6,546 nucleotides of DNA from contig JADHLS010000307.1 of NCBI GenBank assembly GCA_016780605.1, positions 1-6,546 on the forward strand, written 5' to 3'. Numbering within the stretch: position 1 is the first letter of the stretch; every line of letters starts with the position of its first letter. Below are positions 5,629 to 6,546 of this stretch, piece by piece. The notes beneath the pieces were generated by a model. The model was not told the DNA's origin. It worked only from the letters and a program-made list of their open reading frames with translations, and did no database searches. Made by a program: the position numbers and the translations under genes. This DNA comes from Reyranella sp. (GTDB taxonomy: Bacteria > Pseudomonadota > Alphaproteobacteria > Reyranellales > Reyranellaceae).

Positions 5629-6546
5629 TTAGTAGAAAATGGGCAGCTTCGGGGCCGGCGCCGCCGTGCTGCCGCCAATGTCGGGCGTGCCGTACTGGAT
5701 GAAGCTCTCCGGCAGCGCCGCGCCCCAGTAGGTTCCGGTGCCTCGTTCGTGCTCGTTCCAGGTCACCGGCTGCCAGTCGGGCGCCAGCACGAGGTAGCTG
5801 CCCGAATAGATCTCCACGCGATTGCCGCCCGGCTCGTAGGAATAGAGATAGAAACCCTGGGAGTTGTTGTGCTTGGAGGGGCCGGCCTCGATGAAGATGC
5901 CGTTCTCGGCCAGGATGTCGGCGGCGCGCAGCACGTCCTCGCGATTGTCGACCCACAGCGAGAAGTGGTGCAGGCGGCCATGCCCGCCTTTCACGTCGGC
6001 GACATAGGCGAGCTGGTGATGGATGGCGTTGGGGCTCATCCACGAGCCGATTTCGCTCCTGCCCTCCTCGAACAGGACCTGCTCGCGCAGCTGGAAGCCC
6101 AGCAGCTCCTGGGCGAAGCGGCGATTGGCGGGAACATCCGCCGCCAGCAGCGCCAGATGATCGGTGCGACGCACGCCGACGCCATAGCCGGGATATTTCT
6201 GCGGCTGGTTCTTCAGCGTGGAGCGCAGCGCGGCCGGCGCCTCGTAGCGCTGCTCCTCATGGTAGATCTCCATGACATGGCCGTCGGGATCGCGGAAGCG
6301 GAAGGAGCGGCCGCGGCCGAAGTCGCCGTTGGTCCAGCCGAGGCCGAGTCCCGCCTTCTGCAACGCCACGGCGCGGCGTTCCAGGGCGGCAATGCTCTCC
6401 GCCCGCCAGGCGACGCAGCCGACACCGGCAGCGGCGGCCTTGCTGAGCTTCAGCGTGCTCACGGCATAGTCGCCGTAGCCGCGCAGCCAGGCAGCGCCCT
6501 CCGTGCGGTGGACGATCTCCATGCCCAGAAGATCGCGGAAGTACCA
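5629..6546 (-). CDS. Extradiol ring-cleavage dioxygenase, catechol 2,3-dioxygenase-like (5' end outside window)
   Basis: This is a two-domain vicinal-oxygen-chelate (type I extradiol) dioxygenase that would open a catechol ring next to its hydroxyls using Fe(II), or Mn(II) in some relatives, and O2. Numbering from the Met codon at 6520-6522, the metal ligands are His122 (TDHLALL), His186 (LHHFSLW) and Glu237 (GGNRVEIYSG). Second-sphere residues are His218 (GPSKHNNS) and Tyr227, plus His168/169 (NAIHHQLAY). The intervals 186 to 218, 227 and 237 equal those of His214, His246, Tyr255 and Glu265 in Pseudomonas XylE. The N-terminal domain ends with FRFRDPDGHVMEIYHEE, as in this family. The frame stays open to the window edge, coding WYFRDLLG before that Met, typical of the VOC N-terminus, so that Met is internal and the true start lies beyond 6546. 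The C-terminus is complete. Substrate (catechol, biphenyl-diol or other) is undecided. Confidence 0.92.
   Translation of the reverse strand, partial: WYFRDLLGMEIVHRTEGAAWLRGYGDYAVSTLKLSKAAAAGVGCVAWRAESIAALERRAVALQKAGLGLGWTNGDFGRGRSFRFRDPDGHVMEIYHEEQRYEAPAALRSTLKNQPQKYPGYGVGVRRTDHLALLAADVPANRRFAQELLGFQLREQVLFEEGRSEIGSWMSPNAIHHQLAYVADVKGGHGRLHHFSLWVDNREDVLRAADILAENGIFIEAGPSKHNNSQGFYLYSYEPGGNRVEIYSGSYLVLAPDWQPVTWNEHERGTGTYWGAALPESFIQYGTPDIGGSTAAPAPKLPIFY

Overview
The window reads as a piece of a GC-rich (by eye about two thirds G+C) proteobacterial chromosome. It is most likely alphaproteobacterial, perhaps a Rhodospirillales/Hyphomicrobiales soil or water organism of the Reyranella or Bradyrhizobium kind. 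That guess rests on GC-driven antisense ORFs, an orphan Bug-type solute-binding protein, a luciferase-like oxidoreductase, a PRISE-type SDR, an extradiol dioxygenase and short dispersed palindromic repeats. It is an impression, not a phylogenetic result. No rRNA, tRNA, CRISPR array, transposase, integrase or phage gene was seen.

Layout, left to right. Positions 1-199 carry no gene but hold a large GC-rich inverted repeat (41-187). A minus-strand gene (200-646) encodes a small stand-alone PPC/DUF296 protein. It diverges from a plus-strand pair: a Tat-type exported Bug/TctC solute-binding protein (777-1772) and, 10 bases later, a small exported thioredoxin-fold protein with a CTYC motif (1783-2178). 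This pair converges on a minus-strand pair: a 349-residue LLM flavin-dependent oxidoreductase (2395-3444) followed, with 8 bases between, by a 53-residue lipoprotein (2225-2386) whose ribosome binding site overlaps the upstream stop codon. Only 36 bases separate the LLM gene from a divergent PRISE-like NAD(P)-dependent reductase (3481-4584). Downstream lies a 130-bp composite palindrome (4593-4722) made of two inverted REP-like units. Next is an unrecognised 261-residue membrane-anchored protein with six cysteines (4800-5585). It converges on a two-domain extradiol (catechol 2,3-dioxygenase-like) ring-cleavage enzyme (5629-6546, minus), whose N-terminus lies beyond the window.

How the genes may work together: the recognisable functions (carboxylate capture in the periplasm, flavin mono-oxygenation, enone/ketone reduction, aromatic ring cleavage) fit an organism that scavenges organic acids and aromatic or terpenoid/steroid-like compounds. 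Nothing in the sequence ties them into one pathway. They are small transcription units of alternating direction, not one operon.

The most interesting non-coding structure is the 4593-4722 element. It has two inverted copies with conserved ends and different central sequences, and both centres still form hairpins. This pattern suggests a REP/BIME-like mobile palindrome whose structure is selected. No clearly new multi-gene system is visible.
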